From an uncultured Desulfobacterales bacterium (GTDB taxonomy: Bacteria > Desulfobacterota > Desulfobacteria > Desulfobacterales > JAHEIW01): a stretch of 64,000 bases of DNA. Below, piece by piece: positions 40,180 to 48,662 of the stretch (its first letter is position 1; each line of letters opens with the position of its first letter). Made by a program: the position numbers and the translations under genes. The stretch covers positions 144,078-208,077 of the forward strand of contig CAMYLV010000013.1 in the NCBI GenBank assembly GCA_947259495.1, in the 5' to 3' direction. Under the pieces are notes generated by a model. It saw only the letters and a program-made list of their open reading frames with translations, was not told where the DNA came from and ran no database searches.

Positions 40180-40860
40180 ATGAAAACAATACCCCGAATC
40201 ATTGAAGAGCAGGTGCATCGCTGGCAAATTACCCAGAAAAAAAAGGTGCCCGAACAAGAGGGCGTCTCCATCGTCACCCTGTCCAGAGAGCCCGGCAGCG
40301 GGGGGCGTATCGTAGCGAGCCGCCTGGCTGAAAAACTCGGCATTGATATTTTCCACCAGGAAGTCATCCATGAGATCGCCAGAAGTGCTGATGTCAGCGC
40401 AACAGTACTTGAGACCCTGGATGAGCGCGGCCTATCGACTTTGGAGCACTGGATATCTTCTCTGGTCCATGAGCGGCACCTGTGGCCGGACCGCTACATG
40501 CAGCATCTGATGAAAGTTATCGGTACGATCGGAAAACACGGTCGGGCCGTCATTGTGGGCAGAGGCGCCAACTTTGTTTTGCCGGCTGAAAAAAGATTTG
40601 CGGTTCGCATCGTGGCCCCGCAGGCATGGCGCATTGAAAATGTCTCCAAGGAATTCGACATTTCCAGAGAAGATGCGAAAAGGCGGGTTATGCAAACCGA
40701 GTCAGACCGCCGGGCGTTCATCCGCAAGTACTTTAACGCTGATATTGCCGATCCCAAGAATTATGATCTTGTCATCAATACCGCCACGCTGAACCTTGAT
40801 GATACTGTCAATGTGATATCCGCCGCCCTGGGCATGGTGGAATGTGTTTTGGTGGAATAA
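40180..40860 (+). CDS. Cytidylate kinase-like protein
   Basis: 226 residues. VSIVTLSREPGSGGRIVASRLAEKL carries a P-loop-like GSGG, and AVIVGRGANFVL with VAPQAWRIENVSKEF is typical of the cytidylate-kinase-like family Cytidylate_kin_2. Members differ from Cmk and are often of unknown substrate, some linked to stress or metabolism in Desulfobacterota. A strong AAAGGAGG precedes the start. The promoter may lie within or before the repeat at 39910-40163; a TTGACA with TTAAAT 16 bases on is at about 39841-39868. Confidence 0.85.
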   Translation: MKTIPRIIEEQVHRWQITQKKKVPEQEGVSIVTLSREPGSGGRIVASRLAEKLGIDIFHQEVIHEIARSADVSATVLETLDERGLSTLEHWISSLVHERHLWPDRYMQHLMKVIGTIGKHGRAVIVGRGANFVLPAEKRFAVRIVAPQAWRIENVSKEFDISREDAKRRVMQTESDRRAFIRKYFNADIADPKNYDLVINTATLNLDDTVNVISAALGMVECVLVE

Positions 40861-40994
40861 ACGCGTCAAACTGCCGGTCAACCGCTTTTTTATCGTGCCC
40901 GGCCAGAACCGCCATCATCACAAAGCCCGTTAAAATGAGGAGCCCCTGCATCTGGTATGGCAAAAGATCATGTTTTATTCTGAGACGGCACACA

Positions 40995-43646
40995 CTAGAG
41001 AAATTTGTGGAGCCTCTGCTCCAGCTCATCAAACTCGTCCCCTGTAAAGCAATACTGCATATCCACAAATCGTTGGCGCAAATCCATCACGTCTTTTTTA
41101 ACATTTTTATCTTTCAGGATAACATCCGCCATGAGCTGGGCCAGCTCCGCAAAATCCGCAGCTGCCATGCCGAAGCGCGTCATTTCCTGCACGCCGGTCC
41201 GCAGCGATCCAGACGCCGAAAAACTTTCCTCATCCGGGGCCGCCTGGTAGTTGAGAATGATATGGTTGTCCTCCAAACGCCGGGCGATTTCAGGCGCACG
41301 GGCATATCCCACGTTAATAATCACCTGATGGGTTTCGGTAAAAGAAATCTCGGGGTCTCCGGCGATATCAAGGCCGCAGTCTTTTAAGGCCAGGGCAAAT
41401 GCTTTGGCGTTGGCCACCACATTTTTCTGATATTCTTCTTTAAAAGCGTTCATCTCATAGGCCGCCAGCAGCAGGCCCAGCAAGGTACCCAGGTGGTGGT
41501 TGCTGGTGCTGCCGGGAAAAGCCCGCCGCTGAATGGCTTCCCAGAACTCATACTGCAGATCGTCTTCGGTATAATTTACGGCAGCAATGCCACGCTGGGT
41601 GCCGTAAAATGTTTTATGGGTCGAGCCGGTGACAATATCCGCCCCTTCTTTAAAGGGCTGCTGGAAATAAGGGCCCACCAGTCCCAGCACATGCGCCATG
41701 TCATACATCAGCACACAATCCAACTCGAGCTCATCAATGATGGCGCGCATCTCCTGTACCGGCTCTTTATGGATGATCATGCTTTTGCCCAGGATCATCA
41801 GCTCCGGGCGGTGTTCGGCGATAAGTTCCCGGGTGGCTTCAACATCGATCTTGTAAGGATTGTCTTCCAGGACCGGAAAGTTGACCACTGCCGGCTTTTC
41901 CCATTTGGGCTCCCGCATCACAAAATCCCGCAAGGCCCCCATAGGCTGGGCGCTGAGATGCCCGCCCTTGATGATGTGATTGTTCATTATTTTGCGGATG
42001 CGGCGCTGCTCACTTTTGCGGTCGGCGCGGTTCAAATAATCCACCAGGGCACTGAAAACGGCCATGTTGGCCATCTGGCCCGATATGACCCGGGTTTCAA
42101 CTTCGCTGCACGCCAAAAAACGTTGAAACTCACAGGTCAGCAGATTTTCAACCTCGGCAATAAAATCGGTGCCCTGGTAGTAGAACACATTGGCTTCCTT
42201 GAATGCCTTAACCTGTTTATGCTCGGCATACCGTCCGGCCGGGTCCGTGATGGAAAGCATGTGTGCCAGGCTCGAGGCGGTCTGTTCGGATGGTATCAAA
42301 TTCACACATTGCTGCTGCCGCCAGGTGTGATTGTCGATGGCTTTGCCGATCAGCGTTTTGGCATTTTGCGCCATTTCGTCGGCCGCACAGACCGCTTCGC
42401 GGTCTTTGCGCAGCTGATCGTAATAGATCGGCCAACAATGGGGCGGCGCTTCAGCCCTCATATGATAGGGGACGATTACGGCGCGGAGGCGTTTGCCCCG
42501 AATTTCGATGTCTATTTCATCGCCTACCACCAGATCGCTGTCCAGCAGTGCCAGGCCGATGGCGCGCCGGCCTTTGTCGTCACTTTGCCGGGTGGACAGC
42601 CCCATCCCCTCGCTGTGCCACAGCGGCACCATGGTCCCGCTGGTCACATACCCCACCTGTTTGTCGTTGCGAAACACCCGGGCTTCGGCCCGGGCAACGC
42701 CCTTGTCGATCAGCGCGATGGGCTGAATGATGCGCGGCAGGTCGGCCATCAAGGAATAGTCTCTGTCGACGATACGCCTGAAGGCTTCATACTGTTTGGT
42801 CAGCGCCGACCGACCGATAAAGTCACCTTTAAGCGGCGAAAGACTGACGCTGAGGCGCGCCAGCATACTGGCATAGGCCGGTATTTCCCTGCCCTCGGGG
42901 TCAAGCCCCAGCTCATGCCCGTAAAGCGGCAGAACGGCCTCCAGTCGCAAGGTGTCTCTGGCACCCAGGCCGATGGGCTGTGCGCCTTTATCCAGCAGTG
43001 CGTTCCAGATCGCAGCAACATCCGGGCGGGCGATGAAAAGCTCAAAGCAAATCGGCTCACCGGTGTAGCCGGTGCGGGAAATCAGCACCTGGCTGCCGTT
43101 GATTTGGGCTGTGCTCAGGCAGTTGCGCAGCGGTTCGGGCAATCGACCGCCAGAAATCAGATCCAGCATGATGTCTTTGGCCGCAGGCCCCTGCAAACTG
43201 AGCATGGCCAGCTCAGCAGTTCGATCGATGAACTCGACCTGGCCGAATGTTGAACGGATTTTCTCCAGATGGACAAAATCTTTTTCGCGGTTGGCCGCAT
43301 TGACCACTAGAATGAATTCATCGCGAGAAAAACGGTAAAGATAAGCATCATCGATGACGCCCCCGTTTTCATTGGAAATCATCGTGTAATGGCCCTCTTC
43401 TTCCTCCAGCGCGGCGGCATTGTTAGTGAGCACGTGCTGCAAGAATTCAAGGGCATCTTTACCGCGCACTGTAAAGCGGCCCATGTGTGAAATATCAAAA
43501 AGACCGGCTGCTTTGCGGGTGATCAGGTGCTCCTGAACGATACCGGTTTGATAATGCAGCGGCATTTCCCAGCCCGCAAATTCCACCATGTTGGCGCCCA
43601 GTTTGACATGGCAATCGTTTAACGCGGTTTTGTTTAATTTTTCCAT
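40995..43646 (-). CDS. Fusion of glycine-cleavage T protein and serine hydroxymethyltransferase
   Basis: 883 residues from the ATG at 43644-43646, which has AGGA nine bases before it. Residues 1 to about 395 are a complete aminomethyltransferase (GcvT): VEFAGWEMPLHYQTGI, DISHMGRFTVRG, GVIDDAYLYR, SRTGYTGEPICFELF and LGARDTLRLEA. After a linker of about 50 residues, residues 450-883 are a serine hydroxymethyltransferase: NLIPSEQTAS, RYAEHK, VLMYDMAHVLGLVG, and GSTHKTFYGTQRG with the pyridoxal-phosphate lysine at 678. The T domain exchanges a methylene group between H-protein-bound aminomethyl and tetrahydrofolate; the SHMT domain joins it to glycine to make serine. The fusion would channel methylene-tetrahydrofolate or glycine between them. 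There is no gcvH or gcvP beside it. Preceded by a strong promoter. Confidence 0.93.
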   Translation of the reverse strand: MEKLNKTALNDCHVKLGANMVEFAGWEMPLHYQTGIVQEHLITRKAAGLFDISHMGRFTVRGKDALEFLQHVLTNNAAALEEEEGHYTMISNENGGVIDDAYLYRFSRDEFILVVNAANREKDFVHLEKIRSTFGQVEFIDRTAELAMLSLQGPAAKDIMLDLISGGRLPEPLRNCLSTAQINGSQVLISRTGYTGEPICFELFIARPDVAAIWNALLDKGAQPIGLGARDTLRLEAVLPLYGHELGLDPEGREIPAYASMLARLSVSLSPLKGDFIGRSALTKQYEAFRRIVDRDYSLMADLPRIIQPIALIDKGVARAEARVFRNDKQVGYVTSGTMVPLWHSEGMGLSTRQSDDKGRRAIGLALLDSDLVVGDEIDIEIRGKRLRAVIVPYHMRAEAPPHCWPIYYDQLRKDREAVCAADEMAQNAKTLIGKAIDNHTWRQQQCVNLIPSEQTASSLAHMLSITDPAGRYAEHKQVKAFKEANVFYYQGTDFIAEVENLLTCEFQRFLACSEVETRVISGQMANMAVFSALVDYLNRADRKSEQRRIRKIMNNHIIKGGHLSAQPMGALRDFVMREPKWEKPAVVNFPVLEDNPYKIDVEATRELIAEHRPELMILGKSMIIHKEPVQEMRAIIDELELDCVLMYDMAHVLGLVGPYFQQPFKEGADIVTGSTHKTFYGTQRGIAAVNYTEDDLQYEFWEAIQRRAFPGSTSNHHLGTLLGLLLAAYEMNAFKEEYQKNVVANAKAFALALKDCGLDIAGDPEISFTETHQVIINVGYARAPEIARRLEDNHIILNYQAAPDEESFSASGSLRTGVQEMTRFGMAAADFAELAQLMADVILKDKNVKKDVMDLRQRFVDMQYCFTGDEFDELEQRLHKFL

Positions 43647-43704
43647 TGCTGATGATCCTTTTTTGGCAGAAGTTAAAAATTCTGTTGCGCTTTTATCGTA
43701 GAAA

Positions 43705-43733
43705 ATAATAGATAAAACCATTCTGAGTGTCAA
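43705..43733 (-). promoter_or_regulatory. Strong sigma-70 promoter of the T protein/SHMT fusion
   Basis: On the minus strand TTGACA (43733-43728) and TATTAT (43710-43705) are separated by 17 bases. Transcription would start near 43698, giving a leader of about 50 bases. That leader is too short for a glycine riboswitch. Confidence 0.75.
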
Positions 43734-43790
43734 ACGGATAACGCGGAAGCGATGCGATCTCTTCACCCCAGAATTTGTGAAGGTGACAAC

Positions 43791-45500
43791 ATGAATGCAA
43801 CAACGAGCGGTTCACAGGATACCCGGCGAGCTCTGTTTCGATCAGGCGGCCGCACGGTCGGATGGTGGCAGCTAGGTGCCAACCTTATCGGAGCCTTTAC
43901 CGTTACATCCTATTTTGTATTTTTTGACCGGGTGTTTCCGGCCATGCGGATTCAAAATACCTTTTATGTTGTTGGCATCATGTTTCCGTTCCTGGCCGCC
44001 ATCGCCTTCTTCTTTTTCAATTTCTGGCAAAAAGACTTGGGCCGCTTTTTACGGTTAACGGCGCAAAATAGACTCATTGAGGCGGATCTACGCAAAAAGG
44101 CCCAGCGTAAAATCCTTCATCTGCCGTTCATATCTGCTCTGGTTAGTTTTTTTAACTGGTTTTTAGCCGCCATCACCATGACAACCTACAGCATCATAGC
44201 CGATTCCGGCGGCGCCGAATCATTGGTAGTTGAGCTGATCGAAGGGCTAAGGGTTTTTGTGGGCTGCATTATCGGCGGCATTATCACCGCTGCGATTATT
44301 TTTTTCATTACTGAAGCCAAATGCCGCCAGATCTGGCCCGACTTTTTTCCCGAAGGCGGCCTGGCCAAAACCCCGGGGGTGTTTCGCCTGAAACTGCGCA
44401 CCCGCATGTTCGTCATCTTTGTGTTGGCCAGCATTTTACCGCTGATCTTAATGGCCGTTTTATCGTACAACAAAGCCAGTATGATGCTGGAGATGGATCC
44501 AGGCCAGGTCATCCAGAGCCTGCTTTATTTAACCGCCTTTTTGCTGGTCGTCACGCTGGCCGTGGCCATCATCTTGTCCCGCTCATTTTCAACCGGCATC
44601 ATCGATCCGGTCCGGCAGATGGAAAATGCCATGGCCAAAGTCGAAAAAGGGGATCTGACGGCAACCGTAATGGTTAACAGCAATGATGAGCTGGGCACGC
44701 TGGGCGAAAATTTCAATCAGATGACCGAAGGCCTCAAAGACCGCTATCGCCTGCGCCAATCACTGGATCTGGCCAAAGAAGTGCAGCAGAACCTGCTGCC
44801 CGCAAAAGACCCCCAGTTCCCCGGTTTAGACATTGCCGGCAAAAGCATCTATTGTGATGAGACCGGTGGTGATTATTTTGACTTTTTTGATGACGCCGGT
44901 GCGGATACCAAAAAATATGGGGTGGTTATCGGCGATGTGTCCGACCACGGCATCCCATCAGCCCTGCTGATGGCCTCGGCCCGCGCTTTTTTGCGGCAGC
45001 GCACGGCCCTGTCCGGCAACATTGCCGACATCGTCGGCGACGTCAACCGCCAGTTGACGCAAGACGTGGAAGATACCGGCCGGTTCATTACCCTTTTTTA
45101 TCTTCAGATCGATATGCACACCCGCAGCCTGAGCTGGGTGCGGGCCGGGCATGAACCCGCATTGCTCTACGACCCCGCAACCGATCGCTTTGAGGAGTTG
45201 ACTGGCGAAGGTATTGCCCTGGGTGTTGATCGCCACTGGCAGTATGTTGCCAAAAAACGCAGCGATCTACTCGCCGGTCAGATTATTTTATTAAGCACCG
45301 ACGGCATCTGGGAGGCACGCAATCCGCAGGATCAGATGTTCGGCCGGCAGGCCATTTCCAATATCATTCGCCAGCATGCGCACACCACCGCAGCCAAAAT
45401 TCAGGATGCCATTCTGGCCGAATTAAACCAATTTCAACAGGGGGTTGCACCGGCCGATGACACAACCCTGGTGATCATTAAAATCAACGACGGTATTTGA
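43791..45500 (+). CDS. Membrane-bound SpoIIE/RsbU-type serine phosphatase with HAMP domain
   Basis: 569 residues from the ATG at 43791 (GAAGGTGA before it). About six hydrophobic segments fill the first 270 residues, followed by HAMP (PVRQMENAMAKVEKGDLTAT, NDELGTLGENFNQM) and a PP2C-type SpoIIE domain (SLDLAKEVQQNLLPA, ETGGDYFDFF, GVVIGDVSDHGIPSALLMA, TLFYLQID, GHEPALLYD, LLSTDGIWEARN). It dephosphorylates a serine on a partner such as an anti-sigma antagonist, and so controls a stress or secretion switch. No RsbV/RsbW homologue is adjacent. It is divergent from the fusion enzyme. Confidence 0.92.
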   Translation: MNATTSGSQDTRRALFRSGGRTVGWWQLGANLIGAFTVTSYFVFFDRVFPAMRIQNTFYVVGIMFPFLAAIAFFFFNFWQKDLGRFLRLTAQNRLIEADLRKKAQRKILHLPFISALVSFFNWFLAAITMTTYSIIADSGGAESLVVELIEGLRVFVGCIIGGIITAAIIFFITEAKCRQIWPDFFPEGGLAKTPGVFRLKLRTRMFVIFVLASILPLILMAVLSYNKASMMLEMDPGQVIQSLLYLTAFLLVVTLAVAIILSRSFSTGIIDPVRQMENAMAKVEKGDLTATVMVNSNDELGTLGENFNQMTEGLKDRYRLRQSLDLAKEVQQNLLPAKDPQFPGLDIAGKSIYCDETGGDYFDFFDDAGADTKKYGVVIGDVSDHGIPSALLMASARAFLRQRTALSGNIADIVGDVNRQLTQDVEDTGRFITLFYLQIDMHTRSLSWVRAGHEPALLYDPATDRFEELTGEGIALGVDRHWQYVAKKRSDLLAGQIILLSTDGIWEARNPQDQMFGRQAISNIIRQHAHTTAAKIQDAILAELNQFQQGVAPADDTTLVIIKINDGI

Positions 45501-45590
45501 TGGTTACAACCTGAGGGGGCATAGCCGGAATTTCTCACCCCAAACACGGAACACGCGACGTATAACGCGCAAAAAATTGGAGAAGCGACA

Positions 45591-45998
45591 ATGGCAACAA
45601 TAACGGTTCGCTGGGTAAATGAAAGCAACTTTGTGGGAGTGGATGCAACCGGCCACTCGGTTGTATTATCCGGCCAGAAAAACGGGATCGGGGTCAGTCC
45701 CTCCCAGATGTTGCTGGTGGCACTGGCCGCCTGTTCATCGGTGGATGTCGTTGGAATTTTAGAAAAAAAGCGCAAGAAATTAACGCTGCTCGAAGTCACT
45801 GCCAGCGGCGAACAGGATCCGGAGCCGCCCTGGACCTATCGTAAAATCCATGTCAAATATCGGCTGGGCGGAAAAAACTTGACCGAAAAAGCTGTTGAGC
45901 AGGCGATTGGTCTTTCCCAGGATAAATACTGTTCGGTGGCCGCCACCATCAGGGGTGTGGCGCAAATCACCACCGAATATGAAATCGTTGCCGCTTAA
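45591..45998 (+). CDS. OsmC/Ohr-family protein
   Basis: 135 residues. SPSQMLLVALAACSSVDVVGIL carries the first redox cysteine and DKYCSVAATIRGVAQI the second, both in the positions used by OsmC/Ohr peroxidases. The family reduces organic hydroperoxides with thiols; this subgroup (YhfA-like) may have a different substrate. Cytoplasmic. It is 90 bases downstream of the phosphatase gene and may be co-transcribed. Confidence 0.9.
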   Translation: MATITVRWVNESNFVGVDATGHSVVLSGQKNGIGVSPSQMLLVALAACSSVDVVGILEKKRKKLTLLEVTASGEQDPEPPWTYRKIHVKYRLGGKNLTEKAVEQAIGLSQDKYCSVAATIRGVAQITTEYEIVAA

Positions 45999-46105
45999 TC
46001 CGCCTCATAACACCTTGCCATAGTGGTTTTTCCGCACCTGCACAGTTGGAGTATAATAACGGCAGCGGATAAAATTGTTCCCCCTTCAGGGGCGCAGCCC
46101 TGGTC

Positions 46106-46212
46106 TAATTTAACCGCCTTCCAGAATAATATTCAAAAATACGGAATTGCGGCATAAGTGGTTGTAGAAAAAAAGTTTGAATACCACAACGTTTTTTTGA
46201 CAACCATTATAT
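46106..46212 (-). repeat. 105-bp hairpin repeat, copy D (inverted)
   Basis: On the minus strand it reads ATAATGGTTGTCAAAAAAAC, hairpin arm, CTACAACCACTTATGCCGCA, and ends GGCGGTTAAA. It occupies the centre of the 317-bp gap between osmC and the PilZ gene; nothing else is visible to the left of it. Confidence 0.8.
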
Positions 46213-46242
46213 AACCTAACCGTCTAAAATTTAAATTAAATA

Positions 46243-46271
46243 TTGACACTCGACCGGTTAACCAATAAGAT
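46243..46271 (+). promoter_or_regulatory. Candidate promoter of the PilZ gene
   Basis: TTGACA at 46243-46248 and TAAGAT at 46266-46271 with a 17-base spacer, 45 bases before the start codon. Confidence 0.5.
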
Positions 46272-46315
46272 TTTAAGCGATTGGACCCTATAAATAGTCA
46301 AAAAGGAGCAACACA

Positions 46316-46867
46316 ATGCTGGATATGGATCCGCAGTTAGGCAGGTACGGTGTTACCGCCCGCCTGTTCAAGCTGATCAATGACTTGCCCAAAGACAAAA
46401 AATTGATCCTTTTAAAGCAACTCATCGGTGAAGATGTAACCTCCCAGTTGTGTAAATTGATCGTGGAAATGTCTGAAGATCAACAGGTCATTTTGCTCGA
46501 GCAGTTGGAAGCCATGCCGATGGTGGAGATGCCCGAAAGAACGGTCAGTCTGGAGGGAAACGAATCTTCGATGCGGGAAAATCCCCGCAAACCGTGCTTG
46601 GTAAACGCCAATTACCGTATCCAAAACAAAGACTATAAAAGCTACATCCTGGATATCAGCGTCGGCGGGGTGTTTATCGAAACCGCTGAAACATTTACCA
46701 TCGGTCAAAAAATTGGCCTGAATTTCACGTTGCCCAACTACCCCGAGCCGTTTAAGCTCATTGGAACGATTTCATGGGGTAGCCCGCGCGGATTCGGCGT
46801 GAAATTTGATAATGTGTCCGCGCCCCAGGGAGAATTTTTAAAATCTTTTATCGAGCAGGAAAAATAA
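46316..46867 (+). CDS. PilZ-domain protein
   Basis: 183 residues. The N-terminal 90 residues are helical (LPKDKKLILLKQLIGEDV, SEDQQVILLEQLEAM). The PilZ domain follows with RENPR and DISVGGVFIET, the two c-di-GMP-binding motifs RxxxR and (D/N)xSxxG. It should bind cyclic di-GMP in the cytoplasm; the helical part may be its output or dimer module. AAGGAG precedes the start. The GGDEF-like protein at 55.2 kb is the only other c-di-GMP-related gene in the window. Confidence 0.88.
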   Translation: MLDMDPQLGRYGVTARLFKLINDLPKDKKLILLKQLIGEDVTSQLCKLIVEMSEDQQVILLEQLEAMPMVEMPERTVSLEGNESSMRENPRKPCLVNANYRIQNKDYKSYILDISVGGVFIETAETFTIGQKIGLNFTLPNYPEPFKLIGTISWGSPRGFGVKFDNVSAPQGEFLKSFIEQEK

Positions 46868-47030
46868 GGGCGCAACGGCCCGGTTCAATTGACAGCGAAT
46901 TTTTTCAGCGTTATTATGTCCCTGAGGAAAAACCGCACGGAAATCGTAAACCGCAACCCGCCCTTAACCGCAAGCTTCCCGGCAAAAAGCACCCCTTCTA
47001 TTTGCCGATCGCTTCAAAAATAGGTGAATC

Positions 47031-47549
47031 ATGAAACACATAGCCGTCATAATTTTTCTGATCGGAATTCTGCTGTGGGTTCCGCCTCTGCATGCGGATG
47101 TATATTCCTGGACCGATGAAAACGGTGTCAAATATTTCGGCAACCAGCCGCCCGACAATGCCGCCAATGTGAGAGTTGTATTCAAAGAAGAGCCCTACAA
47201 TGCGGCTGCCGATAATCAAAGCAAGGCTGCCCAGAGCAAAGAGATCACCGAACTCATTAAGAATCTCGAGAAAGAAGAAGAGCGGCAGGCAGCCGAAGCC
47301 AGAAGAAAAGCTGAAGCAGCCGAGAAAAACCGACAGCCAACCCAACAAGAGCGCATCGCAGAGGAAAAGCAACGGCTGCAAGAAAAAATCACCGAACTTG
47401 AAGAAAAACCACTGAGTTATTACGGTTCGCAAAAAAACAAACGGGTTCGGATCGGGTATTATCGGTATCGACTGGAAACCCTGATGCGGGATCCGGCAGA
47501 ATACTTCAACCGACCGTCAGGCTTTGAAGGCAATGTTAAAGAACAGTGA
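47031..47549 (+). CDS. DUF4124 exported coiled-coil protein
   Basis: 172 residues. A signal peptide ends near LHA (residue 22). DVYSWTDENGVKYFGNQPP is the DUF4124 domain, a small beta motif of periplasmic proteins with unknown function. A long Glu/Lys/Arg-rich coiled coil follows (about residues 65-125), then YRYRLETLMRDP. No enzymatic motif. It lies 163 bp after the PilZ gene. Confidence 0.85.
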   Translation: MKHIAVIIFLIGILLWVPPLHADVYSWTDENGVKYFGNQPPDNAANVRVVFKEEPYNAAADNQSKAAQSKEITELIKNLEKEEERQAAEARRKAEAAEKNRQPTQQERIAEEKQRLQEKITELEEKPLSYYGSQKNKRVRIGYYRYRLETLMRDPAEYFNRPSGFEGNVKEQ

Positions 47550-47933
47550 TCATACGTTTTAATCGCTCAATCTCTGGCAGCCGGATCCATATTCGTCCTT
47601 ATTAAATATCTTCACATCACCATCGCCCTGCGATCGGTGCGTTCTGCCACATATTATCTTATTCTACAATGACCAACATTCAAACACCCAAACAATGTTT
47701 GGGTATTTGAAAAATAGAGCACCACAATAACCCCGTAAATCCATCCGATCAGCCGGCGCAACCTTTTGAAGCGGCTGCCGCTGCCATGTGAAATAATGCT
47801 AAAGTTTATGTTCATTTATGCCGATATGGAGTTTCGTAATATTTATCGCACCGAATCAAATCAGGGTGCCTCAATTGCGTGCACCACCAATTGAGAATTT
47901 CTCGATCACTTTGGCTTTAAGGAGGACAGTTTG
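47550..47933. other. 384-bp spacer with two inverted repeats
   Basis: CAAACACCCAAACA (47681-47694) pairs imperfectly with the following TGTTTGGGTATTTG (47696-47709), a terminator-like hairpin for the DUF4124 gene. CTCAATTG (47870-47877) and CAATTGAG (47888-47895) form a perfect 8-bp inverted repeat 40 bases before the DUF2914 start, a possible operator or leader hairpin. No gene seen. Confidence 0.5.
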
Positions 47934-48347
47934 ATGAAAATCAAGGTTTCTTTTTCCAGTGTTGTCATTTGGCTTATTTGCGCGTGCTTATTAATTCCGG
48001 CTGCCGGAGCCCAGCAAACGGATAAACTTGACGTTGTGGCGGCCGCCATCTGTGAGAACGTCGAAGGTCGGGAAGCGGTTAACGTTGGAACCCGTTTTGC
48101 CAATTCAACTCCCCGGCTGTATTGCTTTACCAAAATTGTGGGCGCCGGGTCGCCCACCGAAGTCGTCCATGTCTGGAGCTACGGCGATGTCGAACGGGCC
48201 CGGGTTTCCCTGGCAGTTAATGCGAACACCTGGCGCACCTACAGTTCAAAGGCCATTCAGGCTCATGAAATCGGTTCATGGCGCGTGGATGTGCTGGACA
48301 CGTCGGGCAACCTGCTGGAAACGGTCAATTTTGAAATTACCCAGTAA
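47934..48347 (+). CDS. DUF2914 exported protein
   Basis: 137 residues from the ATG at 47934, which follows AAGGAGGA. A signal peptide ends AAGA-Q near residue 26. The body (AAICENVEGREAVNVG, LYCFTKIVGA, HVWSYGDVERARVSL, RTYSSKAI, GSWRVDVLDTSGNLL) matches DUF2914, a beta-sandwich domain of periplasmic proteins with unknown role. It stands alone and ends at an intrinsic terminator. Confidence 0.88.
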   Translation: MKIKVSFSSVVIWLICACLLIPAAGAQQTDKLDVVAAAICENVEGREAVNVGTRFANSTPRLYCFTKIVGAGSPTEVVHVWSYGDVERARVSLAVNANTWRTYSSKAIQAHEIGSWRVDVLDTSGNLLETVNFEITQ

Positions 48348-48381
48348 GCAACGAACAATCGTAAACTGACGCATCTTAGCA

Positions 48382-48413
48382 GAAAGCCACACCCGAGGGT
48401 GTGGCTTTCGTTT
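48382..48413 (+). terminator. Intrinsic terminator after the DUF2914 gene
   Basis: GAAAGCCACACC (48382-48393) pairs with GGTGTGGCTTTC (48398-48409) with a four-base loop, then GTTT. The T tail is short, but the stem is very stable. Confidence 0.75.
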
Positions 48414-48662
48414 AGCCTGCGAACAGCAAAATTTGCCGGCAACAGCAGGGGAAAAATTGAATTATCCAAAAATCGAGGGCCTCTAAAAATTGATATTGAA
48501 CCTGTTTTTTGATAAGCTGATACAATACATATCAATTCCGAAAACTGCCGTCCGACGACCACGTGCATATTTGAACCGATCACGTTGCCCTCATTATTTG
48601 CCGCACTTCCGTATTGCGGAAAATTATTATGGAAAGCGGTATAAACCAAAATGGAGGGTTTT
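48414..48662. repeat. Spacer with inverted repeat and right-half copy E of the 105-bp repeat
   Basis: AATTGATAT (48488-48496) and ATATCAATT (48529-48537) form a perfect inverted repeat. 48601-48645 matches the right half of the hairpin repeat family (CTTCCGTATTGCGGAA then TATGGAAAGCGGTATAAA). It ends 18 bases before the next start codon. Confidence 0.65.

Noticed and set aside
41493-43253. 586-residue plus-strand frame opposite the T protein/SHMT fusion
   Set aside because: Antisense of two conserved domains, with no recognisable motif; a shadow frame.
43647-43790. Glycine riboswitch before the T protein/SHMT fusion
   Set aside because: A strong promoter lies 60-90 bases before the start codon, leaving a leader of about 50 bases with no conserved aptamer pattern.
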